Shown in pieces: positions 1 through 11,500 of a stretch of DNA of 64,000 bases; position 1 is the stretch's first letter; each line of letters begins with the position of its first letter. Both the position numbers and the translations under genes were made by a program. The notes under the pieces are model-generated. The model was not told the DNA's origin and did no database searches. It was given only the letters and a program-made list of their open reading frames with translations. Source of the stretch: Uloborus plumipes. Its lineage: Eukaryota; Arthropoda; Arachnida; Araneae; Uloboridae. The DNA lies in assembly GCA_038373865.1 (NCBI GenBank), contig JAXGGA010003874.1, forward strand, positions 1-64,000. Reading direction: 5' to 3'.

Positions 1-402
1 ATGACTAAGTAGCCGATTAAAAATTACTGCTGATTATTTTGTGTGTCCTTAATAGAGAGTTCCATTTCTAAACTCTAAACTTAATATAAAGTATTTGAAT
101 TGTATGCTCTTCATCTTTTAAGTCAGTTACTCAGTTACATTAATCTATCATTTCTCCCCTTTTGTGTGTGGTTATGTATGTGAGTTCTCACTGCTTCTTT
201 AGTGTTTTTAAATTCATCTTACCATTTATTGTACGTATGTATATTCTAGTTTGTTTCAAACACTTTTCCAAGCCTTGTTTTATTTTCCTTGAACAAAAGG
301 TGATGTCCGTATATCTGTTTGTTTAAAATTTTTCTTTGTAATAGTTGAATCTATCAACTCCAATTCAAACCAATCTGATTGAAGTATTGTGAATGATTTC
401 AG

Positions 403-542
403 CAAAATACAAACAGTATGTTGAGTTCTGGAATGATGTGTATGGGTTCAAGATGTCGGCCATGAAAAAGGATGTCATAAAAGAAGCAAACGTTGAAGCA
501 GTGAATGCTGAAGTAGCTTGCAGTGAACCAGTCATAGTTAAA
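403..542 (+). CDS. PRMT3: PRMT3-type arginine methyltransferase, internal exon (first visible)
   Basis: Protein arginine N-methyltransferases transfer methyl groups from S-adenosylmethionine to arginine; PRMT3 is the mainly cytosolic type I enzyme that acts on ribosomal protein S2. The exon opens after the acceptor AG at 401-402 with two bases finishing a codon, and ends in phase 0 before GTAAGT at 543. It encodes YVEFWNDVYGFKMSAMKK, the conserved FWxDVYGFxMS stretch at the start of the beta-barrel half, followed by VNAEVACSEPVIVK, which matches the PRMT3 position of a 'SEP' segment. The ATG at 393 lies in the intron and is not a start. Upstream exons with the SAM-binding core lie before this window. 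The order and content of the four exons fit PRMT3 better than PRMT1 or PRMT8. Confidence 0.88.
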
Positions 543-1612
543 GTAAGTTTTGAAAAATTGCATAATAGAGAAAAGAAAAAAAATCTTGTTTAAAAAATAC
601 TTGTTTAACTAAACAAAATTTCTTATGATCCCTTATTTCTTTCTTTTGTTTTTTCCATGCATTATATATGTTAAAAATGTCTGACTTTAATCCAATTCTT
701 ATTTATTCACTCACCTACGATGTACTTTGTAATATGTTTTTATTTGAAGCGTGATATTGTAAGTGCCAAACAACCCAAAGCAGAATTATTTTCTGCTGTG
801 TGCTACACAAATTAATAAACCAAAAATAGTCTGAATAAAAAGACATTAATTAATTATCAATCTTATTCAATACTGAAAAATGCATGAAAAGATTTTAGAT
901 TCAAAAACTTAAAGTACATGTGACCTATGAATTATTGCCCAGAAAATCTGGTACAACTCTTCATTCACTAAAAGCACTTTTTTCTTTACAAATTTTGGGC
1001 TTTTTTGTCCTAAAAAATCGCCAAATGATCTGCGATATTCATCGTAATGTCACACTGTTTTTGCTACCAGGACCAAATCTAAATCAAATATATATATATT
1101 TTTTTAATTTTGTTTATTACAAAAAGTGAAATATCTTTATGTTTTTATTCATGAACATTTTTTTTCATTTTTGTTAGGTTATTAAAACTTTCGAAGCTAT
1201 ACTAATATAACCTTCAATGTCTCTGACTTATTAAATTGTTTTTTTTTTTTTTTTTTTTTTGAGCCTGGGCAGAACTTTGTTTTCATAATCATATGGCAGG
1301 TCAACTTCCTTCATCTTTTCATGGAGAATAATTATGATTGAAACACTTTATTATGAACTGTTAAGTGTGCTTAGTGTACAGCTTTTTCTGCACAAACCTT
1401 ATCTTTTCCTCAAGTAAATGAGTTTCAATCTATTAAATTGCTTCTAAACAGGAAGTTTCCCTAATTTGAAGCTTTCAGTCTCTTGATTTGTGTTTAAAAT
1501 AATTTTAATATGAGGCGCGTTCAAAAAGTAAGGGCCATTTGGTCATAGAAAAAAATATACTCACAAGAAAAAAAAATAATGTCATATTTAGTTAGGTACA
1601 AACTTACTTTAA

Positions 1613-2989
1613 CCCCTTCGGCCCTAAATTTTTAATTCGGTAGATAAAAAATATAAGAGTGGTTATATATGCTATAATGCATGTAAATATGTTAAATATG
1701 TAATATTATGAGATTCTACCAATTACGGAACTAATTAAAAAGTGTTCTAATAGTAGGACACCAGGCTGTTATTAAATAAAAAAGAGAACATTTATTTCCA
1801 AGTATATTTACTTCTTTGGTGTGAAATGTTTTGAAACAATTCCTTTGCGTATGAAAACATAGATACACTTCACATTTTTCACAATAAGAAGTTGTTTTAT
1901 AGGTGCAACCTTCTAATTTGCACCTCTACTGCTTCGAGCTTTTCTCAATCATGTGCTTTATTAAATCATACCTTACATCTCCACAGTTTCTAACAGCTGG
2001 GTTTGATTTTATCTTCAATGGTGGTACAACAGGACTATTTCCTGATGGCCTCCCACGTTTAGTAACGGCTGTTGCTTGTTTTGCGAATGCCAACGTTTCT
2101 GCTACATCAAACGTGAAATCGAGCAAATCCATTTGATCTTTACGTGTAATTCCAAACAAAGCAGCATCCTGTTTATACTCTAACCAAGAGTTTATTATAG
2201 CCACACTGAAATAGTGGAATTTTTCTCTTCATCAGGTATCAAGTGCGACAAATCATAATTTGATGGCTGCCATTCATCATCAGACCCATCTAAGTCTACA
2301 TCTTCTAAATCAGAATCATCCAGCCTATTTAGGCACTGAATGACTTCCTTTAAGGACAACTTTTTACTTCCCATATTGGCTAAGGAAATAAAAATGCAAT
2401 TCAGTGTGCTTAATTAGATATAAACAGACAATAATATGAATCTAATTTTTCAATAAATTCCTTAAAATATAAAAACTATAGTCATGGACAATAATTTAAC
2501 AAAGTATTGTTTTGCTTTAAAACAAAACATGATTTTAGCACTACTAAACACCTGATGTACTCTTAATAGAACATGAAGAAGAATGGGCTATGTGTGCTCC
2601 AAGGCCTGATGTCCTATTAGTAGAACAGATATAAACATCGTATTTACAATTAAATTTACAATTATTTTTTTCATTAAAAGTACTGAATTCGTCATAAAGA
2701 GTCTATTTCGTGCTGTGGAATTTTTATTAGTTGCAGGGAACAACATATATTAGCATTTTAAGAAGTAATAAAAGCAGCATTTACCTTTTTGCTGCAAGTG
2801 GTGAGAAACCGCCATTATCTTCTCTGCAGAACAAATGCTACCATTTACTGAGCAAAAATGGTACCATATATGAATTCTTACATGTATTATGAGTAAGCCA
2901 CTGGATTTTGAAGTTAAAATTCTTAAAAAGGAAGACTGTAGAGCATTATGAAGATTTGTTCTAATAATAGAACGCCAGGGCTGAAGGGG
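1613..2989 (-). mobile_element. Non-autonomous piggyBac element nested in the mariner
   Basis: The element is bounded by TTAA duplications (1609-1612 and 2990-2993), the piggyBac target. Terminal repeats are CCCCTTCGGCCCT on the left and AGGGCTGAAGGGG on the right, one mismatch apart when inverted. A sub-terminal motif GTTCTAATAnTAGnAC occurs near both ends. It lies wholly inside the mariner, so it inserted later. It retains the two ends of a piggyBac-type transposase gene on the - strand but lacks the catalytic middle. Confidence 0.9.
1735..2374 (-). pseudogene. piggyBac-type transposase remnant: N-terminus joined to C-terminus
   Basis: Reading on the - strand from ATG at 2374, 59 codons encode MGSKKLSLKEVIQCLNRLDD followed by acidic residues (DLEDVDLDGSDDEW), the usual acidic N-terminus of piggyBac transposases, and stop at 2195. 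In another frame, 2204-1926 encodes NSWLEYKQDAALFG, then DQMDLLDFTFDVAETLA, then KRGRPSG, a pattern typical of the C-terminal part of PGBD-like proteins. After an in-frame TAG (1926-1928) the frame continues into a cysteine-rich tail (CKLEGC, then CEKCEVYLC, then NCFKTFH), the zinc-ribbon-like end of this family. The DDD catalytic core is absent, so an internal deletion joined the ends near 2200. Confidence 0.8.
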
Positions 2990-3906
2990 TTAATTCTCTA
3001 CATAATCGCCGTTCACTTCTAAGCATTTTTCGTACCGTTGCATCAACTTCTTTAAGCCCTCTGCGTAGAAACTTGCCGCCTGAGAGTTAAACCAGTTGAC
3101 AAGCGTTTTTGAATCCCTTTCAGGTTTCAAAACGTTGTCTACCTAGCCGCTGTTTAAAATGTAAGAGGTAGTAGTCGCTATGTGCAAGATCGGGACTGTA
3201 CGGTGGGTGGTCAAAAAGTTCTCTACGAAAATCTTAAATTTTCTCCTTGGTTTTGGCAGCAGTGTGAGGATGCGCGTTATCAAAGAGGAAGATTACGCCT
3301 GATGACAATTTCCCATGGCGTTTGTTTTGGATTGCATGCCTTAATTTGTCGACGAATCACAGAATGCAATTCACAGTTGGCGGGATCAACGATTTTCGTG
3401 GCAATTGCTCTTTGCATTCACGGACAACAATATGACTTCAGAAATGAAATAAATAACGCTGTAGCTTCACAATGAGTCAGTTAATGGCCCAGCAGTAGTA
3501 AAACTGTGCTTCGAAGCCCATTATTTAAATACAAGCAAACGGCCTTTACTTTTTGAACGCATCTCATATGTAAATAAACACTTTAAATGTATTTTTAGGA
3601 TCACTTAATGCTGTAAGGGACTACTGAAAATTAATTGTTTTTTACTTATTGAAGGATGTACAAGGCCAGTTCTATACTGTCTGGAACAAACTTTGAAACT
3701 TTAAGTATTTGTGAAAATAACAAGTTAGATGTTATTCATATTCTGTTGTTGTTTTATTGAAATTGTATCAAAACTATCGAGATTCAGAACTTTTCGTATT
3801 TAGTTTTCTAAAAAATCAAAACATTAGTTGTTGGTTTGCTTACATTTTGGAAACAGAATAAATTAAATAGTTTTGTGTTTTTTTTAAACTTTAGTTCTTG
3901 TTTTAG

Positions 3907-4044
3907 GAATTAGACCTTACCTACTGTGCCGTGGAGGACACAGAATTTGTTTCATCTTTTGACCTTGTCATGACAAAGTCTTGCAAAGTTACTGCTATCG
4001 TAGGCTATTTTGACTGCTTTTTTGAAAGGGGTCTAAGACATAAG
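3907..4044 (+). CDS. PRMT3: PRMT3-type arginine methyltransferase, internal exon
   Basis: This exon of exactly 46 codons lies between acceptor TTTTAG (ending 3906) and donor GTATAT (4045), both in phase 0. It encodes ELDLTYCAVEDTEFVSSFDL and then a strand ending GYFDCFFERGLRHK. This matches the PRMT beta-barrel segment in which vertebrate PRMT3 has an 'FSSDFTLK...GYFD.YFE' pattern. Intron 1 (543-3906) before it carries a mariner with a nested piggyBac. Intron 2 after it (4045-12453) carries a 6.8 kb Helitron. No stop or frameshift is seen, so the exon looks functional. Confidence 0.88.
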
Positions 4045-6469
4045 GTATATTTTTTCTTCTTCTAAAAACTTGGTGCCTCTAATTTACAGATTAACTTTTC
4101 TTAGATTTGGTATATGTATATATGTGTGTATAGACTTTTAAAACAATGAACATTTTATTGCTTAATATAATCCACACTGCTTGTTTAATATTCAACTTTT
4201 TTGGGACTTTTCTTGTTTTATTCAGTTGTTCATTAATTTTATCATCATTATTTAATTGCAATGTGTTCTCTTAATAGCCCTTTTACAAAATAATGATAGG
4301 TCAGGGGATGCTTGTCAAACCAGATACAGTGGGCACCACTCATATGAATCACGTTGTTCTAAACAGTTATCTTCTTTACTAATAATAAAGCTGAAGGTGG
4401 ATCTGTCTGTCCTTCTGTCTGTTACGCGCTTAGCGCCAAAACCGTTCGGTCGATTTTCATGCCACTTGGCACAAAATTAGTTTGTAGCATGTAGTTTTGC
4501 ACCTTGAAGCGATTTTTCGAAAATTCCATTTCGTTCTTTTTCTATTCGAATTCTTAGCGGAAATTCGATAAAATAGGGAAGAAATATTTCATACACATTT
4601 TCAAGTCTTATGTCATTCGAAAGCTTGAAATTTTCTGCACAAAATGAAGTTTTTTCGAAGTTTCTACGATCATCAGGAGAGCTGTAACAATTGTTTTTAG
4701 AATCCCGGAATTCAAGGCTTACCTTCAGTAAAGCAAGCCAAACGATTCTAAAATGGTTGAGCTCTCGAATAAAATTTGTTTGAAAAGAGAGATAAAATGA
4801 ATTATTTTATCAACGGAAATCAACTTTTCATGTTGTTACTATGGTTACGTGTTCATACTTATTTTTGTTTCGTTCTTTTTCCAGCGTTGCCAGACGTAGT
4901 ATTTTTGATTCTACGGTAGTATTTTTTCGGACCAAATAAGGAGCATAGTATTTTTCTGGCAACCCTGTTTCCAATATACTAATGACTTAATTAAAAGATT
5001 TGGCGGATTTTTTTTTTCATTTTCATAGATTTCGCATTTCAGCAACATTGATTTTGGCAACGTTTGGAAACAGTAGTATTTCGTAATATTTTTTTTAGAG
5101 GAGACGTAGTATTTTTTTGTTCCAATTCTCTGGAAACCCTGTCTTTTTCCCGGTGAAGATGCTTTGGGACCCTGCTTGGCGTTTCAAAAAGTCAACTACG
5201 CAAAATAGCCAGGGTTACCACGCTTGGCGCGCCTATCGCCCATTTAGCGAGAAAAGGATACCTAAAGCACAGATTAACGAAATATCGTATCAATTGCGAT
5301 ATTGCATCGTTTTTTTAATGTGTTTCATTTCGGAAAATGTATTGTTTTGTTTTTTAAGCTAGGAAAGAAAACTTTCTTCTTCTTTTAAACTTTGGTAAGA
5401 TTTCTGTTGGTTTCTGTTATCAACAAAATTGTTCTTATTTTCTCTTTTGGCTTATATTTGTGCATCTCCCTTGGGGTTGCATTCGAATGTTCCAAGGGGG
5501 TATTTTACCCCATTTATCGGGTAAATCAGTGTTTTCAATGCAAGGTGATATGAATTGTAAGGCTCGACCGATGGCATTTTTTGGCCGATGGGCCGATGCC
5601 GATTGTTGGCCAATTGTTCAAAGTTGGCCGATGGCCGATTATTTTCCTCTTCCATCGGCCGATGGCCGATGCCGATGGCCGATGGCAAAAAAAATCAAAC
5701 AATTAGAAAAATAAATGTTTATAAGAGATTTGAAGGGTCATATATTCATTTCATTCCACTTTTATTTCTACGAATACAGTTTAATTGTAATCATTAAGAT
5801 AAAGTAATTCAAATTTTGGCCTAAATTTCTATTTTACTACCACTCGATTTAGTGTTCACTAGATTTTCCTGCACATACTTGTGTCACTTAAAATAATAAC
5901 TTCAAATTTTATGTATTACTTTAATTTAAAAAAAAAGAGAAATGAAAAAAAAGACACATTTATGTATTTTCTAAATTTGGGCATTTTTTTACACAAAAGT
6001 AAACAAAAAAATTTTAAATACCAATTATGCACTTGTAGCATATTTTTTTTATTCGTTTATTATTTTCAATGCATTCAATTTTGTAAAAGTATGGTATTTT
6101 TATTCCCATTTATGGGGGAAACAGGAAAAGGGGGAACTCATGAATAAATTTAACTGTATGTAAGCAGAACACTCGAAGACTTAGCAGTAATTCTTTCGAC
6201 TCGTTCGATGATTCAAGAGCACAGTCATAACAAGAATTTAAGCTGAGGATCAGTGTTTCTTTCAGGCATCTCTCTGGGGGGGGGGGGGCACTGCCCTCCC
6301 GGAGAAAGTCAACTTCCCTCCCCCCGAGGAAAACGCAGTTTACACTATCACACACAGAAAAATGAATTTAAAAAAAGTAAAAATATTAAATGAGCAAATA
6401 AGTAAAAATTAAAGAAATAAAAAAGTGATTTAATAAATGAATGTAAAAATAAAAGAAATTTTTAAAATA

Positions 6470-7660
6470 TATTGAGAGGTGGCAACAAAGATATCCTACA
6501 ATTGCATTTCAGGACATCTATTTCGAAAAAATATCGGGGGAGACTTTGTGAAGCCCATCCTTTTCTCTTGGCATCATCGAAGATCGCCTAACCTTTTTTT
6601 TTGGGGGGGGGGGGGAGTCAATTTCAAAACACTTATATGGAAAGTTATGAACTGCATCAATTTTCATAACTTTGTAAAAGATAATCTACAAATACGTTTA
6701 AAGGACCTCATTTTTAAAAATTCAGAGTAATTCATGAACGCTACGCTTTTACTTAACGTCGGTAACGATGACCTGAAATTGACATACAGACTTCAATTTT
6801 GAAAATGTTTCAGAAGAGAATATCAAATCGCATTCCTTTTCCCCCATCTATCATCAAAGATGGTCAACAACTGCATTTTAATGATTTGAACTTCAAAGCT
6901 TTACGGGTAGGGGAGGAGCCAATAACTCAATTTTTATCTGATTTTTCTCAAATATAGCATTTTTAGAACCTCAATTTTTGAAAGTTCTCTGGGGAGAGTC
7001 TGTGGACATACATTCTCTCAACGCTCAAAGGGGGCTTACTATTGTTCTGCCAGCACTTCAATTTGGAACATTTTAAGAGGAAAAGCCTAGAACCTATCCC
7101 TTTCTCAAACGACATCAAAATGCACCTAAGTTGTGTATTAAGATTTTAATTTCAAAAACTTTTCCGGAATTGGATTGTGGAACGTGCTAGCGCTCCGTTT
7201 CACAATAATAACCTCATTAGAGACGTCGCACATTTGCGCTTTTAGTACATTGATTTCGAAACAATTCTAAAAGAATGACACGAACCATATTTCTCTTCCC
7301 AACTTCTTCAAAGATAGTTGACAATTGCGTGTTCAAGACTTCAATTTTGATTTTTTTTTTTTTTTTTTTTTTTTGAAGAGAGTTACAAATCTTGTCCCTT
7401 TCTCTGAAGTAATCAGAGACGACCAAGAACAGCGTTTTTATGCCTTCAATTTCAGAAAAACTATGGAGGCGAGTCCGTGATTCCCTTACATATCACCAAA
7501 AATGACCTACAATTGCGTATTTAGAGCTCCAATTTCGAGGGTTCGAACTGGATCATTTACTTAACGTCATTAAAGATAGTCGACATTTGCACATTTTGAG
7601 CTTCAATTTGGAAATTCTAATGGTGCCAACGAAAAAACGGTGGAAGGTGACAAACTTGAG
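6470..7660 (+). repeat. Degenerate tandem array, about 110-120 bp unit
   Basis: Successive blocks repeat the order: GACTTCAATTT(C/T)GAAAA, a G-rich 'GGGGAGAGTC' box, CCCTTTCTC, ATCAAAGATGG, then CTACAATTGCGTTT leading to the next CTTCAATTT. At least eight diverged units can be followed. The array also contains a G run at 6602. The same unit recurs at 59590-60440. No coding potential is visible. The function is unknown; it could be a decayed minisatellite carried by a mobile element. Confidence 0.6.
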
Positions 7661-8540
7661 TTACAGTGAGTTGAAAGCAGGCGATTTTTCACTAAAATGA
7701 TTTTGATGGACACTTTGGACGACAATATCTTTTACAAAATCAATATTTAAGCTCTGCAGCTGTAAAACATTAAAACTAAGTATTTGGACAATAGAACTAC
7801 GAAATATGAACCTTTGAATTTGTTTGGTTAAAAATTTATGAATCCAGGTCGAAGATTGCCCATCGCGTTTTTTCGCAAGTTAACATGCGTGCTTGCTACA
7901 CAAAATTAATTAAGCTCAATCTCACAAAAAATACTGGAGAGTATTGACAACCAAAAGTATTTTAAACCCCAAAAATATTAGGCCCCCAGTGTGATAAAAT
8001 TTTCTGCAGTCTTAGTCTTAATTATGCCAATTCTTCATAACAGATATTATTTCAAGCTAATTTTTTCATCCTTATTCGAAAGAACACCATCGAAAAAAAA
8101 ACGCATTTCGATAGGAAAAAATCTGGTTCTTTCTAATGGTACCAAAGAAAAATTGTCGAAGGTGATAAACTTGAGATATATTGAGTTGAAAACAGGCGAT
8201 TTTTCATTAAAATGATTTTTATAGACACTTTGGACGACAATATATTTTATAAAATCAATATTTAAGCTTTGCAACTACAACCCGTTAAAAACAAGTACTC
8301 TGACTATAGAACTAGTAAGTAACAAGGTTTAAATCGTTTTTGTTAAAAATTTATGACAACCTGAAATAAAGGAAAAAAATTGCCCATCGAGTTTTTCGCA
8401 AGTTTAGATGCGTGCTACACAAAATGTAGCGCAATCTCACAAAAAACACTGGAGAGTATTGACAACTATAAGTACTTTAAGCTCCAAAAATATTAGGCCC
8501 CCAGTATGATAAAATTTTCTGCAACCTTAACCTAAACATT
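7617..8540 (+). repeat. Tandem duplication with period about 515 bp
   Basis: The block beginning TCTAATGGTGCCAACGAAAA (7617) recurs diverged at 8132 (TCTAATGGTACCAAAGAAAA). Both run through CACTTTGGACGACAATAT, GGAGAGTATTGACAAC and TATTAGGCCCCCAGT. Several indels separate the copies, so the duplication is old. Open frames here are fragments of the repeat and show no recognisable protein. Confidence 0.65.
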
Positions 8541-11500
8541 GCAACTCGTTTCAAAAAGCTGATCCGCAAGTTTGGACCACATTTTTTGCGGGATCCTAGC
8601 TCCTCCAGATTTGGATCTTGGAAGTTAAAAATTTGCACAGGTTAGTTTCATAGGTCTGTCTACCACTATGTAAAATCTAATCTAAATCGGAGATGGTCGA
8701 GTAGGGACGATTTGAAAAATTGGTCCAGTTGACTTGGAATGACTCATTTAATACATTACTAGTAAAATAATGTATTTAAAGTAGATTTAAAATATTAGTA
8801 GAGCTTTAATACATTTTCATAAATGGTAAAATGCAAGAAGCCTTATTGATAAACTTTATTAGTTGCCAATACAATGATAATGAAATCGGCAATTAGGCGA
8901 AAACACTTGATATATGGTCACTTGATAAAACGTAGAGTGCACCATTGAAGTTTTTAGGGGCACACATTTTTAGGCAGGTTTTTGATCTGTTTTTTGGGGG
9001 GGGGGGGATGTTCCGTAGCATTTAAAGAGGGTGTGTCATCGCCTTTGGGGGAAGGGGTTTGAGGGCAACTTTATGCATACACATAAATACTTGTTAGTTT
9101 CACGCTTCATGGTCAAGAAATATCAGGATAAATCAATGGGAAAAGTTTTTTCTTTGCTTTGAACACAAGGTTGCCCCCGCTCCCAAGAGCAAAGTCGGAG
9201 CACACATCCAAATAGCACGGAGACCAAAATAAAAACTAAAACGCAAATAACACAGGCCAACGATGAAAAAACTTTTTTAATGAAAATACCTTATTCTTAT
9301 GTTGTTTAGGTTGCTGAATCCAAATATGATGCTTAAAAAGTTGTATCACCCACCATTTATTCACATTTTATAGTTACATTCATGAAATAAAGAAACATTT
9401 TTAGAATTTAACAGCTTTTTCATAGTTAAGATAACATGAAAAAATAGGTCTAATGAACAAAGATGATGTTGGCAGCACTGCTGAAACACATGCTACAACA
9501 TGATGGGGGATTACTGTTGGTCACTTCACCAGGAAGTTCAGCAAGCTATTCATCGCCGGAAAAGCTACACAAGAAGCTTCAAGGAAAAAAGGGAAAGAAA
9601 ATATAAAGCAATTCCAGTTGACAAGTGAACCTTGTATCATCACATAAAATTACTATTCCAAGTATTTTACTGTAAATACAAACCATTTTTACGATTCTAC
9701 AGTGTTTCATTGATTTCCCTATATACTGTAAATGGGTATTAGACTATATAATAAAATACATTTTGCTTGGAAACTAAGGGTGATACATAAAAACTACAAG
9801 CAGATTTGGATTCAGCACATAAAAATCTATCAAGATCAGCTATTAAAATTAAAAAAGTTTTCAAAAAGGTTTTTTTTGTTGGCCTGTGTAAGTCCCCCAC
9901 CCCTCTCCACAATTGTTCAAAAATAAACGGGCAAGTATAGGCCATGACCCTCCGAGATGGGCACTCCTGCTTAAACGAATATGACTTAAAGGAAACATCG
10001 TAACAGCTTCAATATTCAATTCAAGACTTGATAATTTAGAATTGAGTAACACAATATTCGATTTGAGAAAAGCAAAATGAAAACAATGATCTTATCACGT
10101 AACAGAGAAACCAGAGGTGAGTGAGTCTCTCCTCAAAATTTTACAGCATAGATTCATTCTTCTCTTAAAATAAATGTGTAGGCCAACTAAATCTGACTGA
10201 CATCTTTTTCAAATTAAAAAGCAAAAAAAAGGCTTTCATTCACATACACACACAAAAAAAGAAAGAAAAAAGAAAAAAAATGCGCAAAAATTAATTCCTT
10301 CATTTAGAGGCTTTACTGTAATTCTAAAAACTCTCATCAAAGAGATCGCTCGGAAAGTACCTGCTGTGTTGTGAAAATTTCGGTATCTGACCGATTCGGA
10401 AAATTCCAAAACCCAGAACTGTGTTGGTCCCGTTGCCGCTCGATTTCAAGCCACATGGTGAACGTACTTTTAATTGTGAAGTAAAAAATAGAGAAGATAG
10501 AATTTCCTCTCAAGAAAACTTTTTTTTTTGTCTAAACATCGGCCAGCCATCGGCATTTAGATGTTTTCGAGGCCGATGGGCCGATGTTTTTCCCAATTTA
10601 GCATCGGCGGCCGATGCCGATGGCCGATGGAAAAAATTTCAACCATCGGCGCCGATGCATCCGTCGAGCCTTAATGAATTGGTTAACAAAAGTGATATGA
10701 ATTGGCGCGACCACTTGGCGATATATCGCCAAGCTTTTGATCGCCAAGTGTTTGACGCCAATTTGGCGAATTTTTTTTTTTTTTTTTGATTTAGGTTTAA
10801 TTTGGCGCTGTTGGCGATATTTTGCGAAAAATCCACTGAATGATGTTAAAATCGACAATATTTAGGAGATTAATCATTGTAAAACATTTTTTTGCATTGT
10901 TTCGTAGCAAACTAGGGATACAAATGTTTGAATTGTTATCTTGCTCACTCCAAGCACTATTTTAGCACTTAAGGCATCTACTAAGAAATTTACACGTAAA
11001 ATTAAGTAGTGTGGGGTCCATATCAGATCTTTATATCATACTTTGAAGGAATTATAGTTGAATTACAACTAAAATAGAGCATTTCTTCTGCTATATCAAT
11101 TATTTTACAAATGAACTTTTAATTTTATACCACGGGCAAAGCCGTGCGGGTACCGCTAGTGATTCAATAAAATGGCTGATTCAATAAATCGGCTAATTTA
11201 ATAAAACTAGGTTTTGTTCTGTTTTTGACAATTCTATTTATTAAAGCAGTGGATTCAAAATTAACTGACATCCACTGTAGTTGATTTTTTTTATCTAGTA
11301 GCCCTAAACTGAACTATCAATGCAAAACTAGATAATATAACATCACTTGTGGTTACACTGTAATGTTATGTTGTTCTTGTCTAGACAAAAGTTTGTTTTT
11401 TAACTCATAAATAGGCAAAGAAGGCATTATTACAAGAAGTAATGATAGCCAATATAAATCAAACTGTATGTAATTTATTTATACAAGTCTACAGGTGACA

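Larger units (their letters stand above)
1511..3566 (-). mobile_element. Degenerate mariner element in PRMT3 intron 1
   Basis: Terminal inverted repeats are visible: GAGGCGCGTTCAAAAAGTAA near the left end, and its near complement (with GCGTTCAAAAAGTAA intact) at the right end. TA dinucleotides flank both ends (1509-1510 and 3567-3568), as expected for mariner. Read on the - strand, the right part (2994-3480) gives broken transposase: FLFDNARPHTAAKTKE (second catalytic Asp block), then HPPYSPDLAHSDYYLLHF (third Asp block), then ASFYAEGLKKLMQRYEKCLE near the C-terminus. Frameshifts and stops separate these blocks, and the N-terminal DNA-binding half is missing. After removal of the nested piggyBac only about 675 bp of mariner remains, so the copy is internally deleted and inactive. 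Confidence 0.85.
5558..10673. mobile_element. 5.1 kb hAT-type insertion inside Helitron A
   Basis: Ends are TAAGGCTCGACCGATGGCAT on the left and the near-inverse (ending GTCGAGCCTTA) on the right. An exact 8-bp duplication, ATGAATTG, flanks it (5550-5557 and 10674-10681). Eight-base duplications fit the hAT superfamily. Sub-terminal zones at both ends are packed with CCGATG/CATCGG motifs (about 5562-5690 and 10540-10660), probable transposase binding sites. Helitron C lacks the insertion. No transposase was recognised inside. The interior instead holds a degenerate tandem-repeat region and a roughly 515-bp tandem duplication, so the 5 kb probably includes further old insertions. Confidence 0.8.
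4370..11159 (+). mobile_element. Helitron copy A in PRMT3 intron 2, interrupted by a hAT-type insertion
   Basis: The left end reads TC (TCTTCTTTACTAATAATAAA) after an A. The right end reads CTAG before T, preceded by a short hairpin CACGG-GCAAAG-CCGTG (11131-11146). This is Helitron architecture: no terminal inverted repeats, insertion between A and T, and a 3' hairpin. It is collinear with copy C (31218-33338) once the hAT-type insertion 5558-10673 is removed (about 1.67 kb against 1.70 kb net). A 20-base perfect palindrome CTTGGCGATATATCGCCAAG sits at 10714-10733. No Rep/helicase coding was seen, so this is a non-autonomous family. Confidence 0.85.

Noticed and set aside
393..593. 66-codon frame starting at ATG 393 as a standalone small gene
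   Set aside because: The acceptor AG lies at 401-402 and the donor GTAAGT at 543; the frame is a PRMT3 exon read into its introns.
5850..5870. CRISPR-like or prokaryotic features
   Set aside because: Introns, poly(A) signals and element types show a eukaryotic nuclear sequence; no spaced direct-repeat array is present anywhere in the window.
10598..10858. Frames across the GCCGATGG and TTGGCGA repeats
   Set aside because: Low-complexity translations of hAT sub-terminal motifs and a Helitron palindrome.
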